Translations under genes and position numbers: made by a program
Shown here: positions 8,770 through 23,859 of the stretch, in pieces
How the letters are laid out: each line of letters opens with the position of its first letter
How positions within the stretch are numbered: the first letter of the stretch is position 1
The notes under the pieces: generated by a model
Database searches by the model: none
Seen by the model: the letters and a program-made list of their open reading frames with translations, nothing else
What the model was told of the DNA's origin: nothing
DNA from: Hippophae tibetana
Taxonomy: Eukaryota; Streptophyta; Magnoliopsida; Rosales; Elaeagnaceae
Assembly: GCA_037013495.1 (NCBI GenBank)
Contig: CM072801.1
Coordinates: forward strand, 101,687,816 to 101,751,815
Reading direction: 5' to 3'
Length of the DNA stretch: 64,000 nucleotides

Positions 8770-11700
8770 GTGATTACTTATTCTTACTTATTTATATTAA
8801 CTTATTTATTTATTATATTAATTATTTTTATAATATTTGTTTTTATATACTTACATATTCTTAGTTATATATATTCATGTATTTATTATATACGAATAAA
8901 CGTGATAATAATTATTTTTATCCCCGTAGCAAGAGTTCTATTTAAGTTTATCCAATTTTAACGTCTATTTTTTCTTGTTCTTGTAGGAAAATATGAATCT
9001 ATCTCTTATTACTATTAATAATAATTACTTATTCTTATTTATTTATATTTACATATTTATTATATTTTAATAATATATATAATAATATTTTTTCATCTAT
9101 TAATTTTTATATAGTAATTACTTATTCATGGTTATTTATATTTGCATATTTATTAATTATATTAATTATTTTTATCAACTTACATATATTCTTAGTTATA
9201 TATATTCATATTTATTATATACTAATAGAAGCTATAATATTTATTTTTATAAAATAATTATTATATATAATTATTTTTTTCCACATAGCGAGGGTTTTTT
9301 TTTTAATTTTATTCAATTTTAACGTTATTATCTTTTGTCGTCAATTTATTTGTTATTATTAATTATTGTCTCTTATGTATTTTATTTGAGTGTTTATTAT
9401 TTTGTATTGGTTGGACTACGTAAATCAATTGATTCTCTTTACTACTTATTTTTAGTTATTGATATTCTTTATTATATTTTAATAATATATATAATAATTA
9501 TTTTTAACTACTTATTTATTACATAGTGATTACTTATTCTTACTTATTTATATTAACTTATTTATTTATTATATTAATTATTTTTATAATATTGTTTTTA
9601 TATATACTTACATATTCTTAGTTATATATATTCATGTATTTATTATATACTAATAAAAGTGATAATAATTATTTTTATCCACGTAGCAAGAGTTCTATTT
9701 AAGTTTATCCAATTTTAACGTCTATTTTTTATTTTTCTAGTAGGAAAATATGAATCTAACTCTTATTACTGTTAATAATAATTACTTATTCTTATTTATT
9801 TATATTTACATATTTATTATATTTTAATAATATATATAATAATAATTTTTCATCTATTAATTTTTATATAGTAATTACTTATTCATGGTTATTTATATTT
9901 ACATATTTATTAATTATATTAATTATTTTTATCAACTTACATATATTCTTAGATATATATATTCATATTTATTATATACTAATAGAAGCTATAATATTTA
10001 TTTTTATAAAATAATTATTATTTATAATTATTTTTTTCCACCTAGCAATGATTTTTTTTAATTTTCTTCAATTGTAACGTTATTATCTTTTGTTGTCTAT
10101 TTATTTGTTATTATTAATTATTGTCTCTTATGTATTTTATTTGAGTGTTTATTATTTTGTGTTGGTTGGGCTACGTAAATTAATTGATTCTCTTTATTAC
10201 TTATTTTTAGTTATTGATATTCTTTATTATATTTTAATAATATATATAATAATTATTTTTAACTACTTATTTATTACATAGTGATTACTTATTCTTACTT
10301 ATTTATATTAACTTATTTATTTATTATATTAATTATTTTTATAATATTGTTTTTATATATACTTACATATTCTTAGTTATATATATTCATGTATTTATTA
10401 TATACTAATAAAAGTGATAATAATTATTTTTATCCACGTAGCAAGAGTTCTATTTAAGTTTATCCAATTTTAACGTCTATTTTTTATTTTTCTAGTAGGA
10501 AAATATGAATCTATCTCTTATTACTGTTAATAATAATTACTTATTCTTATTTATTTATATTTACATATTTATTATATTTTAATAATATATATAATAATAA
10601 TTTTTCATCTATTAATTTTTATATAGTAATTACTTATTCATGGTTATTTATATTTACATATTTATTAATTATATTAATTATTTTTATCAACTTACATATA
10701 TTCTTAGTTATATATATTCATATTTATTATATACTAATAGAAGCTATAATATTTATTTTTATAAAATAATTATTATTTATAATTATTTTTTTCCACATAG
10801 CGAGGGTTTTTTTTTAATTTTATTCAATTTTAACGTTATTATCTTTTGTCGTCTATTTATTTGTTATTATTAATTATTGTCTCTTATGTATTTTATTTGA
10901 GTGTTTAATATTTTGTGTTGGTTGGGATACGTAAATCAATTGATTCTCTTTATTACTTATTTTTAGTTATTGGTATTCTTTATTATATTTTAGTAATATA
11001 TATAATAATTATTTTTTAACTACTTATTTATTACATAGTGATTACTTATTCTTACTTATTTATATTAACTTATTTATTTATTATATTAATTATTTTTATA
11101 ATATTTGTTTTTATATACTTACATATTCTTAGTTATATATATTCATGTATTTATTATATACTAATAAAAGTGATAATAATTATTTTTATCCCCGTAGCAA
11201 GAGTTCTATTTAAGTTTATACAATTTTAACGTCTATTTTTTCTTGTTCTTGTAGGAAAATATGAATCTATCTCTTATTACTATTAATAATAATTACTTAT
11301 TCTTATTTATTTATATTTACATATTTATTATATTTTAATAATATATATAATAATAATTTTTCATCTATTAATTTTTATATAGTAATTACTTATTCATGGT
11401 TATTTATATTTGCATATTTATTAATTATATTAATTATTTTTATCAACTTACATATATTCTTAGTTATATATATTCATATTTATTATATACTAATAGAAGC
11501 TATAATATTTATTTTTATAAAATAATTATTATTTAAAATTATTTTTTTCCACCTAGCAAAGGTTTTTTTTAATTTTCTTCAATTGTAACGTTATTATCTT
11601 TTGTTGTCTATTTATTTGTTATTATTAATTATTGTCTCTTATGTATTTTATTTGAGTGTTTATTATTTTGTATTGGTTGGACTACGTAAATCAATTGATT

Positions 11701-14038
11701 CTCTTTACTACTTATTTTTAGTTATTGATATTCTTTATTATATTTTAATAATATATATAATAATTATTTTTTAACTACTTATTTATTACATAGTGATTAC
11801 TTATTCTTACTAATTTATATTAACTTATTTATTTATTATATTAATTATTTTTATAATATTTGTTTTTATATACTTACATATTCTTAGTTATATATATTCA
11901 TGTATTTATTATATACGAATAAACGTGATAATAATTATTTTTATCCCCGTAGCAAGAGTTCTATTTAAGTTTATCCAATTTTAACGTCTATTTTTTCTTG
12001 TTCTTGTAGGAAAATATGAATCTATCTCTTATTACTATTAATAATAATTACTTATTCTTATTTATTTATATTTACATATTTATTATATTTTAATAATATA
12101 TATAATAATATTTTTTCATCTATTAATTTTTATATAGTAATTACTTATTCATGGTTATTTATATTTGCATATTTATTAATTATATTAATTATTTTTATCA
12201 ACTTACATATATTCTTAGTTATATATATTCATATTTATTATATACTAATAGAAGCTATAATATTTATTTTTATAAAATAATTATTATTTATAATTATTTT
12301 TTTCCACATAGCGAGGGTTTTTTTTTTAATTTTATTCAATTTTAACGTTATTATCTTTTGTCGTCTATTTATTTGTTATTATTAATTATTGTCTCTTATG
12401 TATTTTATTTGAGTGTTTATTATTTTGTATTGGTTGGACTACGTAAATCAATTGATTCTCTTTACTACTTATTTTTAGTTATTGATATTCTTTATTATAT
12501 TTTAATAATATATATAATAATTATTTTTAACTACTTATTTATTACATAGTGATTACTTATTCTTACTTATTTATATTAACTTATTTATTTATTATATTAA
12601 TTATTTTTATAATATTGTTTTTATATATACTTACATATTCTTAGTTATATATATTCATGTATTTATTATAGACTAATAAAAGTGATAATAATTATTTTTA
12701 TCCACGTAGCAAGAGTTCTATTTAAGTTTATCCAATTTTAACGTCTATTTTTTATTTTTCTAGTAGGAAAATATGAATCTATCTCTTATTACTGTTAATA
12801 ATAATTACTTATTCTTATTTATTTATATTTACATATTTATTATATTTTAATAATATATATAATAATAATTTTTCATCTATTAATTTTTATATAGTAATTA
12901 CTTATTCATGGTTATTTATATTTACATATTTATTAATTATATTAATTATTTTTATCAACTTACATATATTCTTAGATATATATATTCATATTTATTATAT
13001 ACTAATAGAAGCTATAATATTTATTTTTATAAATTAATTATTATTTATAATTATTTTTTTCCACCTAGCAATGATTTTTTTTAATTTTCTTCAATTGTAA
13101 CGTTATTATCTTTTGTTGTCTATTTATTTGTTATTATTAATTATTGTCTCTTATGTATTTTATTTGAGTGTTTATTATTTTGTGTTGGTTGGGCTACGTA
13201 AATTAATTAATTCTCTTTATTACTTATTTTTAGTTATTGATATTCTTTATTATATTTTAATAATATATATAATAATTATTTTTAACTACTTATTTATTAC
13301 ATAGTGATTACTTATTTATATTAACTTATTTATTTATTATATTAATTATTTTTATAATATTGTTTTTATATATACTTACATATTCTTAGTTATATATATT
13401 CATGTATTTATTATATACTAATAAAAGTGATAATAATTATTTTTATCCACGTAGCAAGAGTTCTATTTAAGTTTATCCAATTTTAACGTCTATTTTTTAT
13501 TTTTCTAGTAGGAAAATATGAATCTATCTCTTATTACTGTTAATAATAATTACTTATTCTTATTTATTTATATTTACATATTTATTATATTTTAATAATA
13601 TATATAATAATAATTTTTCATCTATTAATTTTTATATAGTAATTACTTATTCATGGTTATTTATATTTACATATTTATTAATTATATTAATTATTTTTAT
13701 CAACTTACATATATTCTTAGTTATATATATTCATATTTATTATATACTAATAGAAGCTATAATATTTATTTTTATAAAATAATTATTTTTTTCCACATAG
13801 CGAGGGTTTTTTTTTTAATTTTATTCAATTTTAACGTTATTATCTTTTGTCGTCTATTTATTTGTTATTATTAATTATTGTCTCTTATGTATTTTATTTG
13901 AGTGTTTAATATTTTGTGTTGGTTGGGATACGTAAATCAATTGATTCTCTTTATTACTTATTTTTAGTTATTGGTATTCTTTAATATATTTTAGTAATAT
14001 ATATAATAATTATTTTTTAACTACTTATTTATTACATA
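8770..14038 (+). repeat. four-unit HOR, period 3023 bp, nearly two copies
   Basis: Units starting at 8770, 9526, 10281 and 11038 carry B boxes GCGAGGG, CAATGAT, GCGAGGG and CAAAGG. The units at 11793, 12549 and 13304 repeat GCGAGGG, CAATGAT, GCGAGGG. Diagnostic variants such as the CTTAGATATATATATTC change recur at the same offset of 3023 bp (for example near 9950 and 12973). The last unit is 20 bp short through small deletions, one of them next to the anchor at 13305. Confidence 0.75.
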
Positions 14039-15550
14039 GTGATTACTTATTCTTACTTATTTATATTAACTTATTTATTTATTATATTAATTATTTTTAT
14101 AATATTTGTTTTTATATACTTACATATTCTTAGTTATATATATTCATGTATTTATTATATACTAATAAAAGTGATAATAATTAGTTTTATCCCCGTAGCA
14201 AGAGTTCTATTTAAGTTTATCCAATTTTAACGTCTATTTTTTCTTGTTCTTGTAGGAAAATATGAATCTATCTCTTATTACTATTAATAATAATTACTTA
14301 TTCTTATTTATTTATATTTACATATTTATTATATTTTAATAATATATATATAATAATAATTTTTCATCTATTAATTTTTATATAGTAATTACTTATTCAT
14401 GGTTATTTATATTTGCATATTTATTAATTATATTAATTATTTTTATCAACTTACATATATTCTTAGTTATATATATTCATATTTATTATATACTAATAGA
14501 AGCTATAATATTTATTTTTATAAAATAATTATTATTTAAAATTATTTTTTTCCACCTAGCAAGGGTTTTTTTTAATTTTCTTCAATTGTAACGTTATTAT
14601 CTTTTGTTGTCTATTTATTTGTTATTATTAATTATTGTCTCTTATGTATTTTATTTGAGTGTTTATTATTTTGTATTGGTTGGACTACGTAAATCAATTG
14701 ATTCTCTTTACTACTTATTTTTAGTTATTGGTATTCTTTATTATATTTTAGTAATATATATAATAATTATTTTTTAACTACTTATTTATTACATAGTGAT
14801 TACTTATTCTTACTTATTTATATTAACTTATTTATTTATTATATTAATTATTTTTATAATATTTGTTTTTATATACTTACATATTCTTAGTTATATATAT
14901 TCATGTATTTATTATATACTAATAAAAGTGATAATAATTAGTTTTATCCCCGTAGCAAGAGTTCTATTTAAGTTTATCCAATTTTAACGTCTATTTTTTC
15001 TTGTTCTTGTAGGAAAATATGAATCTATCTCTTATTACTATTAATAATAATTACTTATTCTTATTTATTTATATTTACATATTTATTATATTTTAATAAT
15101 ATATATAATAATAATTTTTCATCTATTAATTTTTATATAGTAATTACTTATTCATGGTTATTTATATTTGCATATTTATTAATTATATTAATTATTTTTA
15201 TCAACTTACATATATTCTTAGTTATATATATTCATATTTATTATATACTAATAGAAGCTATAATATTTATTTTTATAAAATAATTATTATTTAAAATTAT
15301 TTTTTTCCACCTAGCAAGGGTTTTTTTTAATTTTCTTCAATTGTAACGTTATTATCTTTTGTTGTCTATTTATTTGTTATTATTAATTATTGTCTCTTAT
15401 GTATTTTATTTGAGTGTTTATTATTTTGTATTGGTTGGACTACGTAAATCAATTGATTCTCTTTACTACTTATTTTTAGTTATTGATATTCTTTATTATA
15501 TTTTAATAATATATATAATAATTATTTTTTAACTACTTATTTATTACATA

Positions 15551-18500
15551 GTGATTACTTATTCTTACTTATTTATATTAACTTATTTATTTATTATATT
15601 AATTATTTTTATAATATTTGTTTTTATATACTTACATATTCTTAGTTATATATATTCATGTATTTATTATATACGAATAAACGTGATAATAATTATTTTT
15701 ATCCCCGTAGCAAGAGTTCTATTTAAGTTTATCCAATTTTAACGTCTATTTTTTCTTGTTCTTGTAGGAAAATATGAATCTATCTCTTATTACTATTAAT
15801 AATAATTACTTATTCTTATTTATTTATATTTACATATTTATTATATTTTAATAATATATATAATAATAATTTTTCATCTATTAATTTTTATATAGTAATT
15901 ACTTATTCATGGTTATTTATATTTGCATATTTATTTATTATATTAATTATTTTTATCAACTTACATATATTCTTAGTTATATATATTCATATTTATTATA
16001 TACTAATAGAAGCTATAATATTTATTTTTATAAAATAATTATTATTTAAAATTATTTTTTTCCACCTAGCATGGGTTTTTTTTAATTTTCTTCAATTGTA
16101 ACGTTATTATCTTTTGTTGTCTATTTATTTGTTATTATTAATTATTGTCTCTTATGTATTTTATTTGAGTGTTTATTATTTTGTATTGGTTGGACTACGT
16201 AAATCAATTGATTCTCTTTACTACTTATTTTTAGTTATTGATATTCTTTATTATATTTTAATAATATATATAATAATTATTTTTTAACTACTTATTTATT
16301 ACATAGTGATTACTTATTCTTACTTATTTATATTAACTTATTTATTTATTATATTAATTATTTTTATAATATTTGTTTTTATATACTTACATATTCTTAG
16401 TTATATATATTCATGTATTTATTATATACGAATAAACGTGATAATAATTATTTTTATCCCCGTAGCAAGAGTTCTATTTAAGTTTATCCAATTTTAACGT
16501 CTATTTTTTCTTGTTCTTGTAGGAAAATATGAATCTATCTCTTATTACTGTTAATAATAATTACTTATTCTTATTTATTTATATTTACATATTTATTATA
16601 TTTTAATAATATATATAATAATAATTTTTCATCTATTAATTTTTATATAGTAATTACTTATTCATGGTTATTTATATTTGCATATTTATTAATTATATTA
16701 ATTATTTTTATCAACTTACATATATTCTTAGTTATATATATTCATATTTATTATATACTAATAGAAGCTATAATATTTATTTTTATAAAATTATTATTAT
16801 TTAAAATTATTTTTTTCCACCTAGCAAGGGTTTTTTTTAATTTTCTTCAATTGTAACGTTATTATCTTTTGTTGTCTATTTATTTGTTATTATTAATTAT
16901 TGTCTCTTATGTATTTTATTTGAGTGTTTATTATTTTGTATTGGTTGGACTACGTAAATCAATTGATTCTCTTTACTACTTATTTTTAGTTATTGATATT
17001 CTTTATTATATTTTAATAATATATATAATAATTATTTTTTAACTACTTATTTATTACATAGTGATTACTTATTCTTACTTATTTATATTAACTTATTTAT
17101 TTATTATATTAATTATTTTTATAATATTTGTTTTTATATACTTACATATTCTTAGTTATATATATTCATGTATTTATTATATACGAATAAACGTGATAAT
17201 AATTATTTTTATCCCCGTAGCAAGAGTTCTATTTAAGTTTATCCAATTTTAACGTCTATTTTTTCTTGTTCTTGTAGGAAAATATGAATCTATCTCTTAT
17301 TACTATTAATAATAATTACTTATTCTTATTTATTTATATTTACATATTTATTATATTTTAATAATATATATAATAATAATTTTTCATCTATTAATTTTTA
17401 TATAGTAATTACTTATTCATGGTTATTTATATTTGCATATTTATTTATTATATTAATTATTTTTATCAACTTACATATATTCTTAGTTATATATATTCAT
17501 ATTTATTATATACTAATAGAAGCTATAATATTTATTTTTATAAAATAATTATTATTTAAAATTATTTTTTTCCACCTAGCATGGGTTTTTTTTAATTTTC
17601 TTCAATTGTAACGTTATTATCTTTTGTTGTCTATTTATTTGTTATTATTAATTATTGTCTCTTATGTATTTTATTTGAGTGTTTATTATTTTGTATTGGT
17701 TGGACTACGTAAATCAATTGATTCTCTTTACTACTTATTTTTAGTTATTGATATTCTTTATTATATTTTAATAATATATATAATAATTATTTTTTAACTA
17801 CTTATTTATTACATAGTGATTACTTATTCTTACTTATTTATATTAACTTATTTATTTATTATATTAATTATTTTTATAATATTTGTTTTTATATACTTAC
17901 ATATTCTTAGTTATATATATTCATGTATTTATTATATACGAATAAACGTGATAATAATTATTTTTATCCCCGTAGCAAGAGTTCTATTTAAGTTTATCCA
18001 ATTTTAACGTCTATTTTTTCTTGTTCTTGTAGGAAAATATGAATCTATCTCTTATTACTGTTAATAATAATTACTTATTCTTATTTATTTATATTTACAT
18101 ATTTATTATATTTTAATAATATATATAATAATAATTTTTCATCTATTAATTTTTATATAGTAATTACTTATTCATGGTTATTTATATTTGCATATTTATT
18201 AATTATATTAATTATTTTTATCAACTTACATATATTCTTAGTTATATATATTCATATTTATTATATACTAATAGAAGCTATAATATTTATTTTTATAAAA
18301 TTATTATTATTTAAAATTATTTTTTTCCACCTAGCAAGGGTTTTTTTTAATTTTCTTCAATTGTAACGTTATTATCTTTTGTTGTCTATTTATTTGTTAT
18401 TATTAATTATTGTCTCTTATGTATTTTATTTGAGTGTTTATTATTTTGTATTGGTTGGACTACGTAAATCAATTGATTCTCTTTACTACTTATTTTTAGT

Positions 18501-18570
18501 TATTGATATTCTTTATTATATTTTAATAATATATATAATAATTATTTTTTAACTACTTATTTATTACATA
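15551..18570 (+). repeat. two-unit HOR, period 1510 bp, two copies
   Basis: Units alternate between a form with TTACTATTAATAATAATT, CATATTTATTTATTATATT and CTAGCATGGG, and a form with TTACTGTTAATAATAATT, CATATTTATTAATTATATT, a TAAAATTATTATTAT deletion variant and CTAGCAAGGG. The CATGGG site is at 16071 and 17581, and the AAAATTATTATTAT site at about 16788 and 18298, both 1510 bp apart. The two copies look almost identical, which indicates very recent duplication. Confidence 0.85.
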
Positions 18571-20233
18571 GTGATTACTTATTCTTACTTATTTATATTA
18601 ACTTATTTATTTATTATATTAATTATTTTTATAATATTTGTTTTTATATACTTACATATTCTTAGTTATATATATTCATGTATTTATTATATACGAATAA
18701 ACGTGATAATAATTATTTTTATCCCCGTAGCAAGAGTTCTATTTAAGTTTATCCAATTTTAACGTCTATTTTTTCTTGTTCTTGTAGGAAAATATGAATC
18801 TATCTCTTATTACTATTAATAATAATTACTTATTCTTATTTATTTATATTTACATATTTATTATATTTTAATAATATATATAATAATAATTTTTCATCTA
18901 TTAATTTTTATATAGTAATTACTTATTCATGGTTATTTATATTTGCATATTTATTAATTATATTAATTATTTTTATCAACTTACATATATTCTTAGTTAT
19001 ATATATTCATATTTATTATATACTAATAGAAGCTATAATATTTATTTTTATAAAATAATTATTATTTAAAATTATTTTTTTCCACCTAGCAAGGGTTTTT
19101 TTTAATTTTCTTCAATTGTAACATTATTATCTTTTGTTGTCTATTTATTTGTTATTATTAATTATTGTCTCTTATGTATTTTATTTGAGTGTTTATTATT
19201 TTGTATTGGTTGGACTACGTAAATCAATTGATTCTCTTTACTACTTATTTTTAGTTATTGATATTCTTTATTATATTTTAATAATATATATAATAATTAT
19301 TTTTTAACTACTTATTTATTACATAGTGATTACTTATTCGTACTTATTTATATTAACTTATTTATTTATTATATTAATTATTTTTATAATATTTGTTTTT
19401 ATATACTTACATATTCTTAGTTATATATATTCATGTATTTATTATATACGAATAAACGTGATAATAATTATTTTTATCCCCGTAGCAAGAGTTCTATTTA
19501 AGTTTATCCAATTTTAACGTCTATTTTTTCTTGTTCTTGTAGGAAAATATGAATCTATCTCTTATTACTGTTAATAATAATTACTTATTCTTATTTATTT
19601 ATATTTACATATTTATTATATTTTAATAATATATATAATAATAATTTTTCATCTATTAATTTTTATATAGTAATTACTTATTCATGGTTATTTATATTTG
19701 CATATTTATTAATTATATTAATTATTTTTATCAACTTACATATATTCTTAGTTATATATATTCATATTTATTATATACTAATAGAAGCTATAATATTTAT
19801 TTTTATAAAATAATTATTATTTATAATTATTTTTTTCCACATAGCGAGGGTTTTTTTTTTAATTTTATTCAATTTTAACGTTATTATCTTTTGTCGTCTA
19901 TTTATTTGTTATTATTAATTATTGTCTCTTATGTATTTTATTTGAGTGTTTATTATTTTGTGTTGGTTGGGCTACGTAAATTAATTGATTCTCTTTATTA
20001 CTTATTTTTAGTTATTGATATTCTTTATTATATTTTAATAATATATATAATAATTATTTTTAACTACTTATTTATTACATAGTGATTACTTATTCTTACT
20101 TATTTATATTAACTTATTTATTTATTATATTAATTATTTTTATAATATTTGTTTTTATATACTTACATATTCTTAGTTATATATATTCATGTATTTATTA
20201 TATACTAATAAAAGTGACAATAATTATTTTTAT

Positions 20234-20278
20234 CCACGTAGCAAGAGTTCTATTTAAGTTTATCCAATTTTAACGTCT
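20234..20278 (+). other. conserved ACGT-paired box of half A (representative copy)
   Basis: This is the most GC-containing and best conserved part of the unit: CCACGTAGCAAGAGTTCTAT, then TTAAGTTTATCC and TAACGTCT. Two ACGT cores start 37 bp apart (20236 and 20273). The same layout is seen in flank copies at about 1022-1065 and 1900-1945, and in most A halves to the end of the window. Variants read TCTACGTAGC, an 8-bp palindrome, or CCCCGTAGC. ACGT is the core bound by plant bZIP factors, but binding here is only a possibility. Confidence 0.6.
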
Positions 20279-20307
20279 ATTTTTTGTTGTTCTTGTAGGA
20301 AAATATG
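20279..20307 (+). other. splice-acceptor-like motif followed by ATG (representative A-half copy)
   Basis: A T-rich run, TTGTTGTTCTTGTAGG and AAAATATG recur in nearly every A half. The flank copies have matching forms (TTTTGTTGTTTTAGGCAAG near 1080, TTGTTCTAGGAAAATTTG near 4945). The arrangement fits a plant 3' splice site, with TTTTAAC upstream as a possible branch site. There is no conserved reading frame after the ATG, so a coding role is not supported. Confidence 0.4.
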
Positions 20308-23300
20308 AATCTATCCCTTATTACTGTTAATAATAATTACTTATTCTTATTTATTTATATTAGATATTTATTATATTTTAATAATATATATAATAATAAT
20401 TTTTCATCTATTAATTTTTATATAGTAATTACTTATTCATGGTTATTTATATTTACATATTTATTAATTATATTAATTATTTTTATCAACTTACATATAT
20501 TCTTAGATATATATATTCATATTTATTATATACTAATAGAAGCTATAATATTTATTTTTATAAAATAATTATTATTTATAATTATTTTTTTCCACCTAGC
20601 AATGATTTTTTTTAATTTTCTTCAATTGTAACGTTATTATCTTTTGTTGTCTATTTATTTGTTATTATTAATTATTGTCTCTTATGTATTTTATTTGAGT
20701 GTTTATTATTTTGTGTTGGTTGGGCAACGTAAATCAATTGATTCTCTTTACTACTTATTTTTAGTTATTGATATTCTTTATTATATTTTAATAATATATA
20801 TAATAATTATTTTTAACTACTTATTTATTACATAGTGATTACTTATTCTTACTTATTTATATTAACTTATTTATTTATTATATTAATTATTTTTATAATA
20901 TTGTTTTTATATATACTTACATATTCTTAGTTATATATATTCATGTATTTATTATATACTAATAAAAGTGATAATAATTATTTTTATCCACGTAGCAAGA
21001 GTTCTATTTAAGTTTATCCAATTTTAACGTCTATTTTTTATTTTTCTAGTAGGAAAATATGAATCTATCTCTTATTACTGTTAATAATAATTACTTATTC
21101 TTATTTATTTATATTTACATATTTATTATATTTTAATAATATATATAATAATAATTTTTCATCTATTAATTTTTATATAGTAATTACTTATTCATGGTTA
21201 TTTATATTTACATATTTATTAATTATATTAATTATTTTTATCAACTTACATATATTCTTAGTTATATATATTCATATTTATTATATACTAATAGAAGCTA
21301 TAATATTTATTTTTATAAAATAATTATTATTTATAATTATTTTTTCCACATAGCGAGGGTTTTTTTTTTTAATTTTATTCAATTTTAACGTTATTATCTT
21401 TTGTCGTCTATTTATTTGTTATTATTAATTATTGTCTCTTATGTATTTTATTTGAGTGTTTATTATTTTGTGTTGGTTGGGCTACGTAAATTAATTGATT
21501 CTCTTTATTACTTATTTTTAGTTATTGATATTCTTTATTATATTTTAATAATATATATAATAATTATTTTTAACTACTTATTTATTACATAGTGATTACT
21601 TATTCTTACTTATTTATATTAACTTATTTATTTATTATATTAATTATTTTTATAATATTGTTTTTATATATACTTACATATTCTTAGTTATATATATTCA
21701 TGTATTTATTATATACTAATAAAAGTGATAATAATTATTTTTATCCACGTAGCAAGAGTTCTATTTAAGTTTATCCAATTTTAACGTCTATTTTTTCTTG
21801 TTCTTGTAGGAAAATATGAATCTATCTCTTATTACTATTAATAATAATTACTTATTCTTATTTATTTATATTTACATATTTATTATATTTTAATAATATA
21901 TATATAATAATAATTTTTCATCTATTAATTTTTATATAGTAATTACTTATTCATGGTTATTTATATTTGCATATTTATTAATTATATATATTATTTTTAT
22001 CAACTTACATATATTCTTAGTTATATATATTCATATTTATTATATACTAATAGAAGCTATAATATTTATTTTTATAAAATAATTATTATTTAAAATTATT
22101 TTTTTCCACCTAGCAAGGGTTTTTTTTAATTTTCTTCAATTGTAACGTTATTATCTTTTGTTGTCTATTTATTTGTTATTATTAATTATTGTCTCTTATG
22201 TATTTTATTTGAGTGTTTATTATTTTGTATTGGTTGGACTACGTAAATCAATTGATTCTCTTTACTACTTATTTTTAGTTATTGATATTCTTTATTATAT
22301 TTTAATAATATATATAATAATTATTTTTTAACTACTTATTTATTACATAGTGATTACTTATTCTTACTTATTTATATTAACTTATTTATTTATTATATTA
22401 ATTATTTTTATAATATTTGTTTTTATATACTTACATATTCTTAGTTATATATATTCATGTATTTATTATATACGAATAAACGTGATAATAATTATTTTTA
22501 TCCCCGTAGCAAGAGTTCTATTTAAGTTTATCCAATTTTAACGTCTATTTTTTCTTGTTCTTGTAGGAAAATATGAATCTATCTCTTATTACTGTTAATA
22601 ATAATTACTTATTCTTATTTATTTATATTTACATATTTATTATATTTTAATAATATATATAATAATAATTTTTCATCTATTAATTTTTATATAGTAATTA
22701 CTTATTCATGGTTATTTATATTTGCATATTTATTAATTATATTAATTATTTTTATCAACTTACATATATTCTTAGTTATATATATTCATATTTATTATAT
22801 ACTAATAGAAGTTATAATATTTATTTTTATAAAATAATTATTATTTAAAATTATTTTTTTCCACCGAGCAAGGGTTTTTTTTAATTTTCTTCAATTGTAA
22901 CGTTATTATCTTTTGTTGTCTATTTATTTGTTATTATTAATTATTGTCTCTTATGTATTTTATTTGAGTGTTTATTATTTTGTATTGGTTGGACTACGTA
23001 AATCAATTGATTCTCTTTACTACTTATTTTTAGTTATTGATATTCTTTATTATATTTTAATAATATATATAATAATTATTTTTTAACTACTTATTTATTA
23101 CATAGTGATTACTTATTCTTACTTATTTATATTAACTTATTTATTTATTATATTAATTATTTTTATAATATTTGTTTTTATATACTTACATATTCTTAGT
23201 TATATATATTCATGTATTTATTATATACGAATAAACGTGATAATAATTATTTTTATCCCCGTAGCAAGAGTTCTATTTAAGTTTATCCAATTTTAACGTC

Positions 23301-23859
23301 TATTTTTTCTTGTTCTTGTAGGAAAATATGAATCTATCTCTTATTACTATTAATAATAATTACTTATTCTTATTTATTTATATTTACATATTTATTATAT
23401 TTTAATAATATATATAATAATAATTTTTCATCTATTAATTTTTATATAGTAATTACTTATTCATGGTTATTTATATTTGCATATTTATTAATTATATTAA
23501 TTATTTTTATCAACTTACATATATTCTTAGTTATATATATTCATATTTATTATATACTAATAGAAGCTATAATATTTATTTTTATAAAATAATTATTATT
23601 TAAAATTATTTTTTTCCACCTAGCAAGGGTTTTTTTTAATTTTCTTCAATTGTAACGTTATTATCTTTTGTTGTCTATTTATTTGTTATTATTAATTATT
23701 GTCTCTTATGTATTTTATTTGAGTGTTTATTATTTTGTATTGGTTGGACTACGTAAATCAATTGATTCTCTTTACTACTTATTTTTAGTTATTGATATTC
23801 TTTATTATATTTTAATAATATATATAATAATTATTTTTTAACTACTTATTTATTACATA

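Larger units (their letters stand above)
19326..21388 (+). repeat. segmental duplication, copy 1 (offset 4534 bp)
   Basis: A three-unit block with B boxes GCGAGGG, CAATGAT, GCGAGGG includes rare variants: AAAAGTGACAATAATTA near 20210, TTATATTAGATATTTATT near 20355, and GGGCAACGTAAATCAATT near 20722. All three recur 4534 bp downstream. The 87-codon open frame at 20305 exists only because of the TTAGATATT variant and recurs at 24839. Confidence 0.9.
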
